NCBI GenBank assembly: GCA_963730225.1
Contig: CAVSQX010000002.1
Span: 372,001 to 436,000 of the forward strand
Direction of reading: 5' to 3'
DNA length: 64,000 nucleotides
DNA from: CAVSQX01 sp963730225
GTDB lineage: Bacteria > Planctomycetota > Phycisphaerae > Tepidisphaerales > Tepidisphaeraceae
Shown here: in pieces, positions 62,508-64,000 of the stretch
How the letters are laid out: every line of letters starts with the position of its first letter
Numbering within the stretch: the first letter of the stretch is position 1
Program-made: the position numbers and the translations under genes
Notes under the pieces: model-generated
Seen by the model: only the letters and a program-made list of their open reading frames with translations
Databases searched by the model: none
What the model was told of the DNA's origin: nothing

Positions 62508-64000
62508 ATGAAAGAAACTGTCATCGAAACCCCCCTCATCGGTTCCGGTTCCCAGGAAGAAGTTGATTTGCGTGTCGCCGCCATTCTCGCACTTGGCACG
62601 TCGCGCGGCTACCTCACCTACGAGGAGCTCAACGACAAGCTCCCCGACGAAGTCGTCTCTCCCGACAAGCTCGATTCGCTGCTGATGATGATCGACGAGA
62701 TGGGCATCAAGCTCATCGACGAATCCGACGTCGGCGAATTCCAGAAGGGTTCCCGTGCCCGTCCGCGCAAAGCGCGTCGCTCCGACGACGAGCCCGCCGC
62801 CGACGAGATCGCCGAGGCCGAAAAGGAAGAGGCGAGCATCGACCTCAATCTCGAAGCTGAATTGGCCGAGGCTTCGACCAAGCGCATCGACGATCCGGTG
62901 CGCATGTATCTTACGCAGATGGGCGAAATTCCGCTGCTCACCCGCGAGCAGGAAATCGCCCTGGCCAAGAAGATCGAAATCACCCGCAAAATTTTCCGCA
63001 GCAAGGTGCTCGAAAGCGATTACTGTCTGCAATCCGCGGTGGAGATTCTCCAGCAGGTGGACGACGGCGATCTGCCGTTCGATCGCACGATGAAGATCAG
63101 CACCGCCGAGGACCAGGCCGACAAGGGCACGATCGGGCAGCGCATTCCGATGAACCTGGAATCGGTCCGCAAGATGCTGGTCCGCAACCGCGAAGACTGG
63201 GACGCCCTGCGCGACGCCAGCAAAAAGAACGAAGAAGAAACGCGGATGGCCATCCGCCGCCGCCGCCGCCGCTGCGTGAAGCTGCTCGAGGAATTGTCGC
63301 TGCGCACCAGCAAGGTGACTCCGCTGATGAAAAAACTCTCCAGCATCAGCACGAAAATGCTGGAGTTGGAGCAGCGCATCGACGAACTTAAAAAATCCCG
63401 CGAGCCCGGCGAAGATCTGGAAGTCTGTCAGCAGGAATGCGAAGGGCTGGAAGATCTGGTTCTCGAAGGCGCGCAGGATTTGCACAAGCGCGTCGTTCAG
63501 GTCCGCAAAATCTACAACAAGTACGAGGACGCCAAGCGCAAGCTCTCCGGCGGCAATCTGCGTCTGGTCGTTTCGATCGCCAAAAAGTATCGCAATCGCG
63601 GCCTTTCCTTCCTCGACATCATTCAGGAAGGCAACACCGGCCTGATGCGAGCCGTCGACAAATACGAATATCGTCGCGGCTACAAGTTCAGCACATATGC
63701 CACCTGGTGGATTCGCCAGGCCATCACCCGGGCCATCGCCGATCATGCCCGCACCATTCGCATCCCGGTGCACATGATCGAAACGATGAGCAAGCTGCGC
63801 AACATCAGCAAAGCGCTGATGCAGGAGTTCGGCCGCGAGCCGACCATCGAGGAAATCGCCAAGAAGGCGAAGATGACCGTCGGCGAAACCCGCCGGGTGC
63901 TGAAGATCAGCCGCCATCCGATTTCGCTGGATCGTCCCGTCGGCGAATCCGAGGACAGCTACTTCGGCGATTTCATCGAAGACGAAAAAGCCGACAATCC
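62508..64000 (+). CDS. rpoD: Primary sigma factor RpoD (C-terminus cut by window edge)
   Basis: From the ATG at 62508 about 497 residues are present. Region 1.1 comes first, then an acidic/basic linker, then region 1.2 (DDPVRMYLTQMGEIPLLTRE, about 126-145). A long non-conserved stretch has an Arg-run AIRRRRRRC. Region 2 is complete: LRLVVSIAKKYRNRGLSFLD, GLMRAVDKYEYRRGYKFSTY, and ATWWIRQAITRAIADHARTI with the -10 recognition residues. Region 3 begins with PVHMIETM, and the window ends in it; region 4 is missing. This is a housekeeping sigma factor placed after dnaG as in the classical macromolecular-synthesis operon. Confidence 0.96.
   Translation, partial: MKETVIETPLIGSGSQEEVDLRVAAILALGTSRGYLTYEELNDKLPDEVVSPDKLDSLLMMIDEMGIKLIDESDVGEFQKGSRARPRKARRSDDEPAADEIAEAEKEEASIDLNLEAELAEASTKRIDDPVRMYLTQMGEIPLLTREQEIALAKKIEITRKIFRSKVLESDYCLQSAVEILQQVDDGDLPFDRTMKISTAEDQADKGTIGQRIPMNLESVRKMLVRNREDWDALRDASKKNEEETRMAIRRRRRRCVKLLEELSLRTSKVTPLMKKLSSISTKMLELEQRIDELKKSREPGEDLEVCQQECEGLEDLVLEGAQDLHKRVVQVRKIYNKYEDAKRKLSGGNLRLVVSIAKKYRNRGLSFLDIIQEGNTGLMRAVDKYEYRRGYKFSTYATWWIRQAITRAIADHARTIRIPVHMIETMSKLRNISKALMQEFGREPTIEEIAKKAKMTVGETRRVLKISRHPISLDRPVGESEDSYFGDFIEDEKADN

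Noticed and set aside
62418..63917. 499-residue minus-strand open frame opposite rpoD
   Set aside because: Phe/Leu/Ala/Asp-rich shadow of the sigma factor, without its own start context or known domain.

Overview
The window reads as a high-GC chromosome of a Planctomycetota bacterium, most likely of the Phycisphaerae. This placement is inferred from its protein families. They include surface proteins with a LEPR-XLL-type N-terminus, autotransporter-type beta-strand repeats, dockerin-like Ca2+ repeats and a PEP-CTERM tail. There is also a pseudopilin with a planctomycete-style C-terminal H/DG segment, a TIGR02999-type ECF sigma factor and a large membrane Ser/Thr kinase. No rRNA or CRISPR array was seen; there is one tRNA.

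Layout. (1) 1-6.2 kb, minus strand: one operon with a sugar ABC importer (binding lipoprotein, double ATPase, permease) that runs by 4-base stop/start overlaps into CDP-glucose synthesis (rfbF, rfbG) and a sugar C-methyltransferase. (2) 6.3-11.8 kb: a BNR_4 propeller protein, a FapA/DUF342 protein, a GT-C membrane glycosyltransferase, and a MarR regulator divergent from a methyltransferase with a palindromic operator between them. (3) 11.8-18.8 kb: Ser/Thr kinase, GTP-type PEP carboxykinase, ECF sigma factor, small zinc ribbon, and a 2-hydroxycarboxylate symporter. (4) 18.8-24.1 kb, minus strand: an operon of a PEP-CTERM/dockerin repeat protein, a pseudopilin and a secreted alpha/beta hydrolase. 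(5) 24.6-25.8 kb: a TIGR03032-like protein. (6) 25.84-51.34 kb: a segment bounded by an exact 24-bp direct repeat. The right copy is the 3' end of an intact tRNA-Gly gene, as expected of an island integrated at a tRNA. It carries a roughly 21-kb gene for a mosaic surface protein of about 7,000 residues, an esterase, a ClpS-like protein, a GNAT and decayed genes including an IS66 remnant. (7) 51.4-58.2 kb: GH28, GT25, a FUSC-like membrane protein, tRNA nucleotidyltransferase, FliN-like protein, two hypotheticals and a GNAT. (8) 58.2-64 kb: a DnaA-box-bearing gap, then dnaA, dnaG and rpoD in a row (rpoD cut by the window edge).

Many clearly functional genes are split by small indels: the ABC binding protein, the glycosyltransferase, PEPCK, the pseudopilin, the TIGR03032-like gene, cca, dnaA and both ends of the giant gene. 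Several look like loss of one GC pair from a short GCGC run or one base from a homopolymer. Because dnaA and cca are affected, I read most of these as sequence or assembly errors. Such genes are annotated here as single CDSs with the break described. The likely biology is capture and breakdown of complex polysaccharides (GH28, CE1 esterase, BNR_4, beta-helix and dockerin proteins, sugar import) together with synthesis of a modified CDP-sugar for surface glycans.
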